DNA of 34,997 nucleotides, from NCBI GenBank assembly GCA_048520025.1, contig DBFZTP010000045.1, positions 1 to 34,997 of the forward strand, read 5' to 3'. The notes below the pieces were generated by a model. The model had not been told where the DNA came from, searched no databases, and saw only the letters and a program-made list of their open reading frames with translations. The stretch comes from Aphodousia sp048520025. GTDB taxonomy: Bacteria > Pseudomonadota > Gammaproteobacteria > Burkholderiales > Burkholderiaceae_F. The position numbers were made by a program, and so were the translations under genes. Below, piece by piece: positions 8,036 through 16,380 of the stretch. Positions within the stretch are counted from its first letter, which is position 1, and every line of letters begins with the position of its first letter.

Positions 8036-8992
8036 ATGTCCAATACGAAACATGCCAAAGTGATTGTCTTGGGGTCTGGGCCTGCAGGTTATACCGCTGC
8101 TCTTTATGCTGCGAGAGCCAATTTAGAACCGCTCTTAATCACTGGAATGGAGCAAGGCGGTCAATTGATGACGACCACCGAAATTGATAACTGGCCTGCT
8201 GATGTCAATGGCGTACAAGGGCCTGAACTTATGCAACGATTCCTTGATCACGCCAGCCGTTTCGGCACCCAAATTGAATTTGACATGGTGACCGAGGCTC
8301 ACTTAAAGGAAAAACCGATCCGCTTGGTCTCCGACCTTGGCAACACCTACACGTGCGACGCCCTCATCATTGCAACGGGGGCCTCTGCCAAATATTTGGG
8401 CCTAGAGTCCGAACAACACTACAAGGGTCGTGGCGTCTCAGCGTGCGCAACGTGTGATGGCTTTTTCTACCGTAAAAAGGTGGTGGCTGTGGTTGGTGGC
8501 GGCAACGCTGCTTTGGAAGAAGCACTTTACTTATCCAATATTGCCAGCAATGTTCATCTCGTTCACCGCCGTGATCGCTTCAAAGCCGAACCGATTATGG
8601 TCAAAAAATTAATGGCAGCTGTCGAGGAAGGTCGTATTGAATTGCACCTTTTCCGCGAAGTCAAAGAAGTCTTAGGGGATGAACAAGGTGTAACGGGTCT
8701 TTCTCTTAAGGCTACAGACGGCGCAGCTGATGAAACGTTATCGCTTGACGGTGTTTTCATTGCGATCGGCCATTCGCCCAACACCAAGATTTTTACGGAT
8801 CAATTGGAACTTGATAACGGTTACATCGTTACGCAAGGTACGCGCTCACACACCGCAACGGCCACCAATATTGAAGGCGTCTTTGCTGCCGGTGACTGCC
8901 AAGACCAAACCTACCGTCAAGCCATCACCTCTGCTGCCACGGGTTGCATGGCTGCGCTTGACGCACAACGCTATTTAGAAAGCCAAGAGTAA
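8036..8992 (+). CDS. trxB: Thioredoxin reductase
   Basis: This NADPH-dependent flavoenzyme reduces thioredoxin in the cytoplasm. The 318-residue protein has the FAD-binding GSGPAGYTAA near residue 13, the redox pair C137-A-T-C140, an NADPH-binding GGGNAALEEA near 155, and the second FAD motif AAGDCQD near 288. ATG 8036 follows AAAAGGA with six bases spacing. It is divergent from ftsK across about 200 bases and heads a tight group with the Smr protein two bases downstream. Confidence 0.96.
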   Translation: MSNTKHAKVIVLGSGPAGYTAALYAARANLEPLLITGMEQGGQLMTTTEIDNWPADVNGVQGPELMQRFLDHASRFGTQIEFDMVTEAHLKEKPIRLVSDLGNTYTCDALIIATGASAKYLGLESEQHYKGRGVSACATCDGFFYRKKVVAVVGGGNAALEEALYLSNIASNVHLVHRRDRFKAEPIMVKKLMAAVEEGRIELHLFREVKEVLGDEQGVTGLSLKATDGAADETLSLDGVFIAIGHSPNTKIFTDQLELDNGYIVTQGTRSHTATATNIEGVFAAGDCQDQTYRQAITSAATGCMAALDAQRYLESQE

Positions 8993-8994
8993 AA

Positions 8995-9696
8995 ATGAGA
9001 AGTAAAGGTTTTGAGGCATTAAAGGGCATTAAAGCCCGTGCCTTTGAAGAAACAAAAGCGCGCGAAGAGTCGGCTGAAGAAGCCGCTGCTCGTCGCGAGC
9101 AAGAAAAGATCAACAAGGAAGACTTTGATGCTGAAATGCATCGTCTTGGCATGATCAAAACCGAAAAGCAAGACGATGCTGCGGATTTGTTTTCTAAAGA
9201 AATGCAACGCTTAGGTGTCACTGAGCTTGATCAATCCAATAAAAAGCACCCGGCTGCACGCGTTAAAACGCGCAAACCCATCACGCCTGCTACCCGCGCT
9301 CATGTTGAGATGAAGTTGTCGGATAACTATGACGCCACTTCCATGGACGATTGGGCAGATCGTGACTATGTTGCAGTGGGTTGCGGAGTTGATTTAGCCA
9401 GCAAACTCAAACGTGGTTTATGGCCCGTTGGGGCACATTTGGACTTACACGGTTACACAATTGAAGAAGCTCGCTCGGCTTTGACGACGTTTATTATTGC
9501 CGCCCGTCAGGAAGGGATTCGTTGTGTCCGTGTCGTCCACGGAAAAGGCATGAATAGCGATGAAGGCCCTGTTTTGAAAATGATGGTGCGCCGTTGGCTT
9601 CGCCAAATGAATGAAGTGCAAGCCTTTATCCAAGCTTTACCCGGTGAAGGTGGCTCTGGTGCCGTTCGTGTTTTATTAACGAAGAAAATTGTTTAA
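8995..9696 (+). CDS. Smr-domain (MutS2-like) putative nuclease
   Basis: This 233-residue protein has a charged, helical Ala/Glu/Arg-rich N-terminal half and a C-terminal Smr domain. The domain signature LDLHGYTIEEA lies near residue 150 and the HGKGM turn near residue 181, ending in a Gly-rich GGSGAVRVLL strand. Stand-alone Smr proteins are structure-specific or nicking DNA/RNA endonucleases; the substrate here is unknown. The ATG lies two bases after the trxB stop codon, so it is co-transcribed and probably translationally coupled, with only AGAG as a ribosome-binding sequence. E. coli SmrA and SmrB are the nearest named relatives; which one it matches cannot be settled by eye. Confidence 0.85.
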   Translation: MRSKGFEALKGIKARAFEETKAREESAEEAAARREQEKINKEDFDAEMHRLGMIKTEKQDDAADLFSKEMQRLGVTELDQSNKKHPAARVKTRKPITPATRAHVEMKLSDNYDATSMDDWADRDYVAVGCGVDLASKLKRGLWPVGAHLDLHGYTIEEARSALTTFIIAARQEGIRCVRVVHGKGMNSDEGPVLKMMVRRWLRQMNEVQAFIQALPGEGGSGAVRVLLTKKIV

Positions 9697-9709
9697 TGGG
9701 GAGATATTT

Positions 9710-10354
9710 ATGGATATCTTGGAATTGATGCAAACTCGTTATACGACCAAGCACTTTGATCAAGGGCGTCACGTGTCTGCAAAGGACATGGAAAAACTTT
9801 TAGAGGTCCTTCGCTTGTGTCCTTCTTCCGTTAATTCACAGCCGTGGCACTTTTATGTTGTGACGACTCCTGAAGGTCGCGAAAGAATTCGTCCTGCCAT
9901 TAAGGACTTTAACGTCAACCGTTTGACGGCCTCGGACTTTATTTTCTTTGCCGTGCCCGCCACGACAAGCCTGCCCTATTGGGAAGCGCTTTATGAAAAA
10001 GAAAAAGCCGATGGACGATACAAAACGTGGACTTCTGACGAACGCCCCGATGCACTTCGCATGACGTACGCCAAAATGTTTGAAGAAAATCCTCAAGAAT
10101 GGTTTAACTACGCCAGTAACCAAACGTTCTTAGCTGCCGGTTGCTTAACTGTTGCAGCGGCAGAAATGGGCATTGACTCCACGCTCTTGGGTGGCATTGA
10201 TTTTGATATGCTCGATGACCTTTTAGGCATCAAAGCTAAAAACCACCGTACCATTTTAGGTATTGCATTGGGCTATCGTGCAAGCAAAGATTCCAATGCC
10301 TCTCGACCGAAATCCCGTTGGGAAAAAGAGGATATCATCCACTACATCCCGTAA
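9710..10354 (+). CDS. NfsB-like NAD(P)H nitroreductase
   Basis: This 214-residue FMN flavoprotein belongs to the nitroreductase family. The N-terminal RYTTKHFD (FMN phosphate contact), SSVNSQPWHFYVV near residue 40 and C-terminal PKSRW resemble E. coli NfsB in order and spacing, and the length is close (NfsB 217). Members reduce nitroaromatics, quinones or flavins by two-electron steps; the natural substrate is unknown. ATG 9710 is preceded by GGGGAG at 9698-9703. A possible upstream TTG in frame would overlap the Smr gene and lacks a ribosome-binding site. It is the last gene of the trxB group, followed by two terminators. Confidence 0.88.
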   Translation: MDILELMQTRYTTKHFDQGRHVSAKDMEKLLEVLRLCPSSVNSQPWHFYVVTTPEGRERIRPAIKDFNVNRLTASDFIFFAVPATTSLPYWEALYEKEKADGRYKTWTSDERPDALRMTYAKMFEENPQEWFNYASNQTFLAAGCLTVAAAEMGIDSTLLGGIDFDMLDDLLGIKAKNHRTILGIALGYRASKDSNASRPKSRWEKEDIIHYIP

Positions 10355-10363
10355 GATGACAAT

Positions 10364-10386
10364 GGGCGCTAAAAGCGCCCATTTTT
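10364..10386 (+). terminator. Intrinsic terminator after the nitroreductase (first)
   Basis: GGGCGCT (10364-10370) and AGCGCCC (10374-10380) form a perfect seven-pair stem with an AAA loop, followed by ATTTTT. Confidence 0.88.
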
Positions 10387-10395
10387 CATTAAATA

Positions 10396-10417
10396 AGGCT
10401 ATTTAAGCCTCTTTTTT
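10396..10417 (+). terminator. Second tandem terminator, convergent region
   Basis: AGGCT (10396-10400) pairs with AGCCT (10406-10410) and is followed by CTTTTTT. It sits just before the convergent stop codon at 10420 and could also act weakly on the minus strand, where TTATTT follows the stem. Confidence 0.6.
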
Positions 10418-10419
10418 CA

Positions 10420-10944
10420 TTAAAACATCTGTTGACGAGTTTTAGCAGAAAGTTCCTTCACGTTAATCGCCCAAATCCCCATCTTCTCCACAAGTTCTTC
10501 CGGGAACTCCCAACTTAACTCACCATCGTCGCCAGCGTAGTGATGCATGATTTGCTCTAAGGCGTGAATGCGCTTTTCACCCTCGAGCTTTTGCATCGAG
10601 CCGCTACCGATCACAGAGAAGTAGTTTTGACCGGACTTCGAGACCGGATCATCAATCACCATGGTGGCGCCGAGCTCGGCAATCACAAAACTCACTTCGG
10701 GATTTTTTGCAATCAAATCGGCTTTATGACCTTCGGCGGCACCATGGAAATAAAGAATTAAGCCATCATCGGAAACTTCAAAGCCATAGCTCAAAGGAAC
10801 GGCATACGGGTGCGGTTCATCATTAAACGCAACCACGACAGAGCGAGCGCGTTGCAAAAATGCTTTGATCAAAACGGGATCGTCCACAGCTCGATCTTGA
10901 CGACGCATTTCCGTATGGATCGTTGTCGGCATTTGACTCATCAT
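10420..10944 (-). CDS. Nim-like pyridoxamine-5'-phosphate-oxidase-fold flavoprotein
   Basis: This 174-residue protein has the split-barrel FMN-binding fold shared by pyridoxamine-phosphate oxidases and NimA-type nitroimidazole-resistance proteins. Visible family blocks are PYAVPLSYGFE near residue 48, LYFHGAAEGHKAD near 68 and the central FSVIGSGSMQKLEG near 112. A role in reducing a small oxidised or nitro compound is likely, but drug resistance cannot be concluded from the sequence. It begins nine bases after the uvrB stop codon with AAAGGAG in front. Two ATG codons lie back to back-plus-zero (10944 and 10941) and either could be used. It converges on the NfsB-like gene, so two unrelated flavin reductases end at the same terminator region. 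Confidence 0.8.
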   Translation of the reverse strand: MMSQMPTTIHTEMRRQDRAVDDPVLIKAFLQRARSVVVAFNDEPHPYAVPLSYGFEVSDDGLILYFHGAAEGHKADLIAKNPEVSFVIAELGATMVIDDPVSKSGQNYFSVIGSGSMQKLEGEKRIHALEQIMHHYAGDDGELSWEFPEELVEKMGIWAINVKELSAKTRQQMF

Positions 10945-10953
10945 TATTCTCCT

Positions 10954-12966
10954 TTAATGCCCAAAAACTTGGGCTTTTAGTTCTGCCAAGCGATCACGCA
11001 CAGCAGCTGCTTTTTCAAAGTCCAAATTCTTGGCAAATTCAAACATTTGTTTTTCCAATTTCTTAATTTCAGCAGAAAGGTCTTTTTCACTCATGGAGCC
11101 GACCGTTTCCGTCAAATGAGACACGGAAGTATTATCCGAACGATAAACACCGTCAATGATGTCTTTGACTTCCTTTTTCACGCTCTTAGGCGTAATACCG
11201 TGCTCTAAGTTATAAGCCTTTTGTTTGGCACGACGACGTTCCGTTTCATCAATGGCTCGCTTCATAGAGTCCGTCATCTTATCGGCATACAAAATCGCCG
11301 TCCCCGCCACATTTCGGGCTGCTCGACCAATGGTTTGGATGAGTGATCGTTCGCTACGCAAAAAGCCTTCTTTATCCGCATCCAAAATAGCTACTAATGA
11401 CACTTCTGGAATATCTAAACCTTCTCGCAAAAGGTTAATCCCTACCAAGACATCAAAGAGACCGGCTCTTAAATCACGAATAATCTCAACACGCTCCACG
11501 GTATCGATATCTGAGTGTAAATAACGAACCTTGACCCCATTTTCATTTAAAAAGTCCGTGAGATCTTCGGCCATGCGTTTGGTTAGCGTTGTCACCAACA
11601 CACGATCGCCCTTAGCAACACGCTCATTGATCTCACTTAAAACATCATCGACTTGGGTAGTTGCCGGTCGAACAATCACTTCCGGATCCACCAACCCCGT
11701 GGGGCGCACCACCTGTTCGACAATTTGGGAAGAATGCTCAAGCTCATAGTTAGCAGGCGTAGCCGACACAAAAACACCGCGACGCATCTTTCGCTCAAAT
11801 TCGTCAAAACGTAGCGGTCGATTATCCAATGCTGAAGGCAGACGGAACCCATAAAGTACTAACGTTTCTTTACGCGAGCGGTCACCGCGATACATCCCGC
11901 CCAGCTGCCCCATCATGACGTGACTTTCGTCAAAAAACATGAGGCAATCTTTAGGCAAATAGTCGATTAAGCAAGGTGGCGCTTCGCCGGGCGCCAATCC
12001 TGTTAAGTGGCGAGAATAGTTTTCAATGCCCTTACAAAAACCGACTTGGTCAAGCATTTCCAAATCAAAGAGCGTGCGTTGTTCCAAGCGTTGTGCTTCA
12101 ACAAGTTTATTTTCGGCTAAAAATTCACGCTTTCTGTCTCTTAATTCTGCTTTGATCGTTTCAATGGCCCGAACGATTTCATCGCGAGGCGTCACGTAGT
12201 GACTGGCAGGATAAATGACAAAGCGTGGCACTTTTTGAATGATGACACCTGTTAATGGGTCAAACAAACAAATACTTTCCAATTCGTCATCAAAGAGCTC
12301 AAAACGCACGGCCATTTCTGCGTGTTCAGCAGGGAAAACATCAATCGTGTCACCGCGAACTCGGAATGTTCCACGAGAGAAGTCCATTTCGCTGCGCTTG
12401 TATTGCATCTTCACGAGTTGAGAGATGAAGTCAGACCGGCTCTTGGTATCGCCCGTGCGCATAATCAAACGCATTTGCGTATAGCTTTCAGGCTTACCGA
12501 TACCGTAAATAGCAGACACCGTTGCCACAATGATGGTGTCACGGCGCTCAAGAACACTCTTGGTGGCAGACAGCCGCATCTGCTCAATATGCTCATTAAT
12601 CGCCGAATCTTTTTCAATAAAAAGATCACGACTGGGCACGTAGGCTTCTGGCTGATAGTAGTCGTAATAAGAGACGAAATATTCCACTGCATTGTTGGGG
12701 AAAAACTCTCGCATTTCTGCATACAACTGTGCTGCCAACGTCTTATTAGGCGCCATGATGATGGCTGGCACGCCCTGACGAGCGATGACATTGGCCATCG
12801 TAAAAGTTTTACCTGACCCCGTTACCCCTAAAAGCGTTTGAAACGTCAAGCCATCATCGAGACCTGCATTGAGTTCTTCAATCGCAGTGGGTTGATCGCC
12901 CGAAGGTTCATATGGTGCATGCAATTCAAAGGGCGAATTGGGGAATTTTTTTATGATTTCGCTCAC
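10954..12966 (-). CDS. uvrB: Excinuclease ABC subunit B
   Basis: UvrB is the damage-verification helicase of nucleotide excision repair and works with UvrA and UvrC. The 670-residue protein is full length. It has Walker A GVTGSGKT at residues 47-54, the damage-probing beta-hairpin YYDYYQPEAY at 100-109, the DESH Walker B box near 340, helicase motif VI IGRAARN near 540, and a C-terminal UVR domain (KKLEKQMFEFAKNLDFEKA). It starts with GTG at 12966 after a weak GAG ribosome-binding sequence. No LexA-type CTG-N10-CAG box is visible upstream, so SOS control is not indicated by the sequence. It is divergent from darP. Confidence 0.97.
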   Translation of the reverse strand: MSEIIKKFPNSPFELHAPYEPSGDQPTAIEELNAGLDDGLTFQTLLGVTGSGKTFTMANVIARQGVPAIIMAPNKTLAAQLYAEMREFFPNNAVEYFVSYYDYYQPEAYVPSRDLFIEKDSAINEHIEQMRLSATKSVLERRDTIIVATVSAIYGIGKPESYTQMRLIMRTGDTKSRSDFISQLVKMQYKRSEMDFSRGTFRVRGDTIDVFPAEHAEMAVRFELFDDELESICLFDPLTGVIIQKVPRFVIYPASHYVTPRDEIVRAIETIKAELRDRKREFLAENKLVEAQRLEQRTLFDLEMLDQVGFCKGIENYSRHLTGLAPGEAPPCLIDYLPKDCLMFFDESHVMMGQLGGMYRGDRSRKETLVLYGFRLPSALDNRPLRFDEFERKMRRGVFVSATPANYELEHSSQIVEQVVRPTGLVDPEVIVRPATTQVDDVLSEINERVAKGDRVLVTTLTKRMAEDLTDFLNENGVKVRYLHSDIDTVERVEIIRDLRAGLFDVLVGINLLREGLDIPEVSLVAILDADKEGFLRSERSLIQTIGRAARNVAGTAILYADKMTDSMKRAIDETERRRAKQKAYNLEHGITPKSVKKEVKDIIDGVYRSDNTSVSHLTETVGSMSEKDLSAEIKKLEKQMFEFAKNLDFEKAAAVRDRLAELKAQVFGH

Positions 12967-13002
12967 GGAATCTCACTACTTAAAAAATTTTTGTAATTTT
13001 TA

Positions 13003-13031
13003 ATCTTAGCGCATGTTTAGGTTGATGAAAA
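13003..13031 (-). promoter_or_regulatory. Probable uvrB promoter
   Basis: On the minus strand TTTTCA (13026-13031) and TAAGAT (13003-13008) are 17 bases apart, each matching four to five consensus bases. It lies 37 bases before the GTG start. Confidence 0.5.
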
Positions 13032-13120
13032 AATCCAAAATGACTTTTCTTCGCTTTTAATGCTCAATGGTTATCGGTAGAATGGCAGAATTATTAATTA
13101 ACTTTTTGAATTAAACACTT

Positions 13121-13693
13121 ATGGCACGTAATTGGGATACCCGAAACGACGAACTCGATGATGAAGATGACGACTTTTACGATCGTCCGAGTAAGTCTCA
13201 AATCAAGCGCGAATTGCAAGCTTTGCAAGACCTTGGCAAAGAAATGACTGGTTTGGCCCCTGAAACGCTTAACCGCATTCCGTTGCCTGAAGACGTTCGA
13301 GAAGCCATTGATGAGTACAAGAAAATGCGCTCCTTTGGCGCTCAACGTCGTCAATTGCAGTTGATCGGCAAAAAGATGAGTACGCTTGACTACGAAAAGG
13401 TTCGTACGTCGATTGATTTGGCCACGGGTGAAAGTAAAGCTGCTGTTGCCGCGCACCATAAGGCCGAACGCATGCGTGACCGTTTAATCGCAGATGACGG
13501 CTATTTAACCGATTTTATCGAAGAGTTTCCCGACGTTGACGTCCAAAACATTCGTCGACTCATTCGAGGTGCACGTAAAGAAGCTGAGATGAACAAGCCT
13601 CCCAAGAGTGCCCGTGAACTCTATCGTTTCATTCACCCGATGGTCAGTCCCAAAGTTGATTCTTTGGAAAAAGTTGAAGACTCTGAGGAATAA
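13121..13693 (+). CDS. darP: Ribosome maturation protein DarP (YjgA family)
   Basis: This 190-residue basic/acidic protein of the YjgA (DUF615) family acts in late assembly of the 50S subunit; E. coli YjgA was renamed DarP. After an acidic N-terminus (DELDDEDDDFYDRPSKSQ) come the family landmarks KRELQALQDLGKEM near residue 28, IPLPEDVREAI near 53, RRQLQLIGKKM near 75, and a helical C-terminus ending in FIHPM. The length is normal. TAGAAT at 13078-13083 could be a -10 without a convincing -35. It is followed after three bases by the dehydrogenase gene. Confidence 0.92.
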   Translation: MARNWDTRNDELDDEDDDFYDRPSKSQIKRELQALQDLGKEMTGLAPETLNRIPLPEDVREAIDEYKKMRSFGAQRRQLQLIGKKMSTLDYEKVRTSIDLATGESKAAVAAHHKAERMRDRLIADDGYLTDFIEEFPDVDVQNIRRLIRGARKEAEMNKPPKSARELYRFIHPMVSPKVDSLEKVEDSEE

Positions 13694-13696
13694 ATC

Positions 13697-14629
13697 GTGA
13701 AACCTATCATCGTTACCTTAACGCAAGGCTTGGGTCAATCGCTCTATGATGGTCTCAATGACATTGGCGAGCTTTATTATTGGAATGAGTTATCCGATGC
13801 ACAAAAAAGTGAGATCGGTCCAAAGACCGAAATTCTCTCTATTGCGCCCATGGTAACGGTGGATGAGACGATTCTTAATCATTTCCCTAATCTCAAATAC
13901 ATCGCCAGTTGGGGTGTTGGTTTCGATCGTTCTGACATGGCCGCCATTGCCAAACGCGGCATTATCTTTACCAATACCCCCAATGCCAACTTCAACGATG
14001 TTGCGGATTTGACGATTGGTCTCATGGTGGGATTGGCTCGTCACATTCCTCAAGTTCATCAGGGGCTTTTGGAAACGAAGAGCATTCAATGGCCTAAGCG
14101 CCCTGCTTTTCGTGTGGCCGGCAAGAAAATCGGCATTGCTGGTTTCGGTCATATTGGCAAAGAACTCGCTTGCCGGGCACAAGGTTTTCGCATGCAAGTG
14201 GGGTATCTCGATCGTCGTCAAGCCAGTGAAGAATTCACCCGCTTTGATTCTGTTGAGGCCTTGGCAGCTTGGGCAGACTTTCTTGTCATGGCACTTCCCG
14301 CCAATGAGCAAACGTTCCACATCGTTAACGCCAACGTGTTGGGAAAGCTTGGTCCTGACGGATTTTTGATCAATATCGGGCGTGGCGCTTTAGTCGATAC
14401 AGAAGCTTTGGTACAGGCGTTAGAAAATCGCACCATTGCTGGCGCCGGCCTTGATGTCTACGAGAATGAACCCAATATCGATCCTCGTTTAACACAATTT
14501 GAAAATGTTGTCTTAACCCCGCACATTGGGGGCGCAACCCAAGAGGCTCGCGAAGATGCTGCGCAAGAGAAATTGCGCAACATCCGAGCTTACCTTGCAG
14601 GCGACGAATTAGTGGGACGAATCCTTTAG
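13697..14629 (+). CDS. D-isomer-specific 2-hydroxyacid dehydrogenase
   Basis: This 310-residue cytoplasmic NAD(P)-dependent oxidoreductase resembles glyoxylate/hydroxypyruvate reductases. The nucleotide-binding turn GFGHIG lies near residue 151. The catalytic set of this superfamily is complete: Arg in NIGRGALVD near 228, Glu in DVYENEP near 257, and His in LTPHIGGAT near 276. The substrate (glyoxylate, hydroxypyruvate or another 2-ketoacid) cannot be read from the sequence. It starts with GTG three bases after the darP stop codon and is probably co-transcribed. Its last 21 bases overlap the end of the convergent TetR gene. Confidence 0.88.
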   Translation: MKPIIVTLTQGLGQSLYDGLNDIGELYYWNELSDAQKSEIGPKTEILSIAPMVTVDETILNHFPNLKYIASWGVGFDRSDMAAIAKRGIIFTNTPNANFNDVADLTIGLMVGLARHIPQVHQGLLETKSIQWPKRPAFRVAGKKIGIAGFGHIGKELACRAQGFRMQVGYLDRRQASEEFTRFDSVEALAAWADFLVMALPANEQTFHIVNANVLGKLGPDGFLINIGRGALVDTEALVQALENRTIAGAGLDVYENEPNIDPRLTQFENVVLTPHIGGATQEAREDAAQEKLRNIRAYLAGDELVGRIL

Positions 14630-15268
14630 CCGCTCGCGGGCCGAACTCAAGCCCGCCATTACTTGATCTTTCAATAGCATTGAGAAAGTCTCTGTTTGAG
14701 AAAGAGAACTGGGAAGCATTATTTCTTTCACGTTCGGATCGGCGATCGCCATAAGAAAAACCGGCGCCATTGAAGCTACAAAAACCGCTTCAACTCGCTG
14801 ATCTTCACAATCCTCAATACCTAAGTAATTGGCAAAAAAAGTTTTCAGATGCGTAATGCGTTCTTTGCCATACAGCATGATGAGCTTATAAAACTGAGGG
14901 GACGGAGCCACCACTTCTCTTACCCAAACCCGAATCGGCCAATTATCTTCTTGCAAGACTCGAGGAATTAACGAACTGAAATAAAAATCCAGCGCCTCTT
15001 CAGGTGACTCGTATTGGACCATTTCAATTTCGAGTTCTTGACTGAAAATTGTTTGAGGAATTTTCCCCAACACAGCTTGATAGAGGGCTTCTCGTCCCCC
15101 AAACCAGTAATTGATACTGGCCGCATTGGTACCCGCATTTTGACAAACGTCTCGCGCCGTCACTGCGCTCCATCCTTTCACAGCCACCAGTCGACCAGCC
15201 TCTTCAATTAGACGTTCTCGCGTCTTTTCGCCATCATTTCTTAATTTTGAAGTCGCTTTTCTCACCAT
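14609..15268 (-). CDS. cecR: TetR-family regulator, CecR-like
   Basis: This 219-residue regulator has an N-terminal TetR helix-turn-helix (residues 14-60, with WSAVTARDVCQNAGTNAASI and the recognition-helix end YWFGGREALY) and a C-terminal ligand domain like that of E. coli CecR (YbiH). In E. coli CecR represses ybhG-F-S-R and rhlE. Here the gene is the last of the efflux operon, 14 bases after the permease stop codon, with GGGAG before ATG 15268, so it would be autoregulated with its targets. Its probable operator is the palindrome at 20173-20194. The 3' end overlaps the convergent dehydrogenase by 21 bases. Confidence 0.82.
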   Translation of the reverse strand: MVRKATSKLRNDGEKTRERLIEEAGRLVAVKGWSAVTARDVCQNAGTNAASINYWFGGREALYQAVLGKIPQTIFSQELEIEMVQYESPEEALDFYFSSLIPRVLQEDNWPIRVWVREVVAPSPQFYKLIMLYGKERITHLKTFFANYLGIEDCEDQRVEAVFVASMAPVFLMAIADPNVKEIMLPSSLSQTETFSMLLKDQVMAGLSSARERLKDSSH

Positions 15269-15282
15269 TATCTCCCAGTTAT

Positions 15283-16380
15283 TTACAACCGTTTTTTAAA
15301 GAAGTAATAGGCCAAAGGCAAGGTCACTAATGACATTAAAATCACTGGCCATAATCCCTCGATCACTTCAGTAAATCCAATACCGATCAGGTACACACGT
15401 CGAATCGTTGTCAATGCAAATCGCAATGGATCGGCATAAGTTAAAAGTTGAAGCCACTCTGGCATATTTTGTACCGGTGCAAAAAGACCGGATAACAACA
15501 CCATCGGCACCATAAAAACAAACACTAAAAGTAAGCCCTGTTGCATGGTTTCACTATAGGCAGAAATCGCCAGTCCCAACCCCACAATAGAGGTCATAAA
15601 GATTAATAGCGCGAAGTACAAAACCCAAATGCTTCCTGCCATGGGAATATCAAACCACCAAAGGTCAACCAAAAAAATCAGAGTGCCTTGGAAAAGCCCG
15701 ATTACCATCGGTATGTAGGCTTTAGCGAGTAACAAATCAATAGTTTGATAAGGAGAGACCAACAATTGTTCAAAGGTGCCCTGTTCGCGTTCTCTAGCGA
15801 CACTTAATGCCGAAAGAATGAGAACTTGCAACATTGAGAGCATGGCAATGAGCCCCGGCATGATAAACCACTGCGTAATGCTGTTGGGGTTATATAAAAG
15901 CCTCGGTGTCAAAAATGACTCTAATCCCAATACTCGTGCATTAAAGCCCTCAGCGATAACGCCTAAATAGCCTGCGGCCAATTGGGCTGTTGTTGAATTT
16001 CGACCATCAATAATGACTTGAATGGTTGCCGACTTTTTCTCATACACGGTATCGGCAAAATTCTCCGGAATCACAATGACCAAAAGCGCATTAGCCTCAT
16101 CGACGGCTTGAGGAACCTGAGCAAGACTGTTGTAAGTTCCGACACGTTGAAAAATTCGATTATGGTCGATCGCCTGAATAAACTGCGTTGAAAGTGCGCT
16201 TTTAGATAGATCGCAAAGGGCATAAGGGACGCGATCCAAATTAAAACTGGCAATGTACCCAAATAAAATAATGTACAAAACCAAAGGTCCAACCAGAATC
16301 ATTCGACTCGTTTTTTCTTTAACGGTCGCCAAAAATTCTTTATGGGCCAGTGCTCGGAAGCGTTGAAGTCGTTCGGTCAT
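15283..16380 (-). CDS. ybhR: ABC-2 export permease, YbhR-like
   Basis: This 365-residue inner-membrane subunit of an ABC-2 exporter has one N-terminal membrane segment (LVGPLVLYIILFGYI), a large periplasmic loop (about residues 50-175), and five C-terminal membrane segments. The family motif REREQGTFEQLLVSP lies near 200. It pairs with the YbhS-like permease, whose stop codon overlaps its start by four bases (ATGA). In E. coli the YbhFSR complex has been linked to drug and Na+/Li+ export; the substrate here is unknown. Confidence 0.87.
   Translation of the reverse strand: MTERLQRFRALAHKEFLATVKEKTSRMILVGPLVLYIILFGYIASFNLDRVPYALCDLSKSALSTQFIQAIDHNRIFQRVGTYNSLAQVPQAVDEANALLVIVIPENFADTVYEKKSATIQVIIDGRNSTTAQLAAGYLGVIAEGFNARVLGLESFLTPRLLYNPNSITQWFIMPGLIAMLSMLQVLILSALSVAREREQGTFEQLLVSPYQTIDLLLAKAYIPMVIGLFQGTLIFLVDLWWFDIPMAGSIWVLYFALLIFMTSIVGLGLAISAYSETMQQGLLLVFVFMVPMVLLSGLFAPVQNMPEWLQLLTYADPLRFALTTIRRVYLIGIGFTEVIEGLWPVILMSLVTLPLAYYFFKKRL

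Noticed and set aside
12967..13120. SOS box for uvrB
   Set aside because: No CTG-N10-CAG sequence is present between uvrB and darP.
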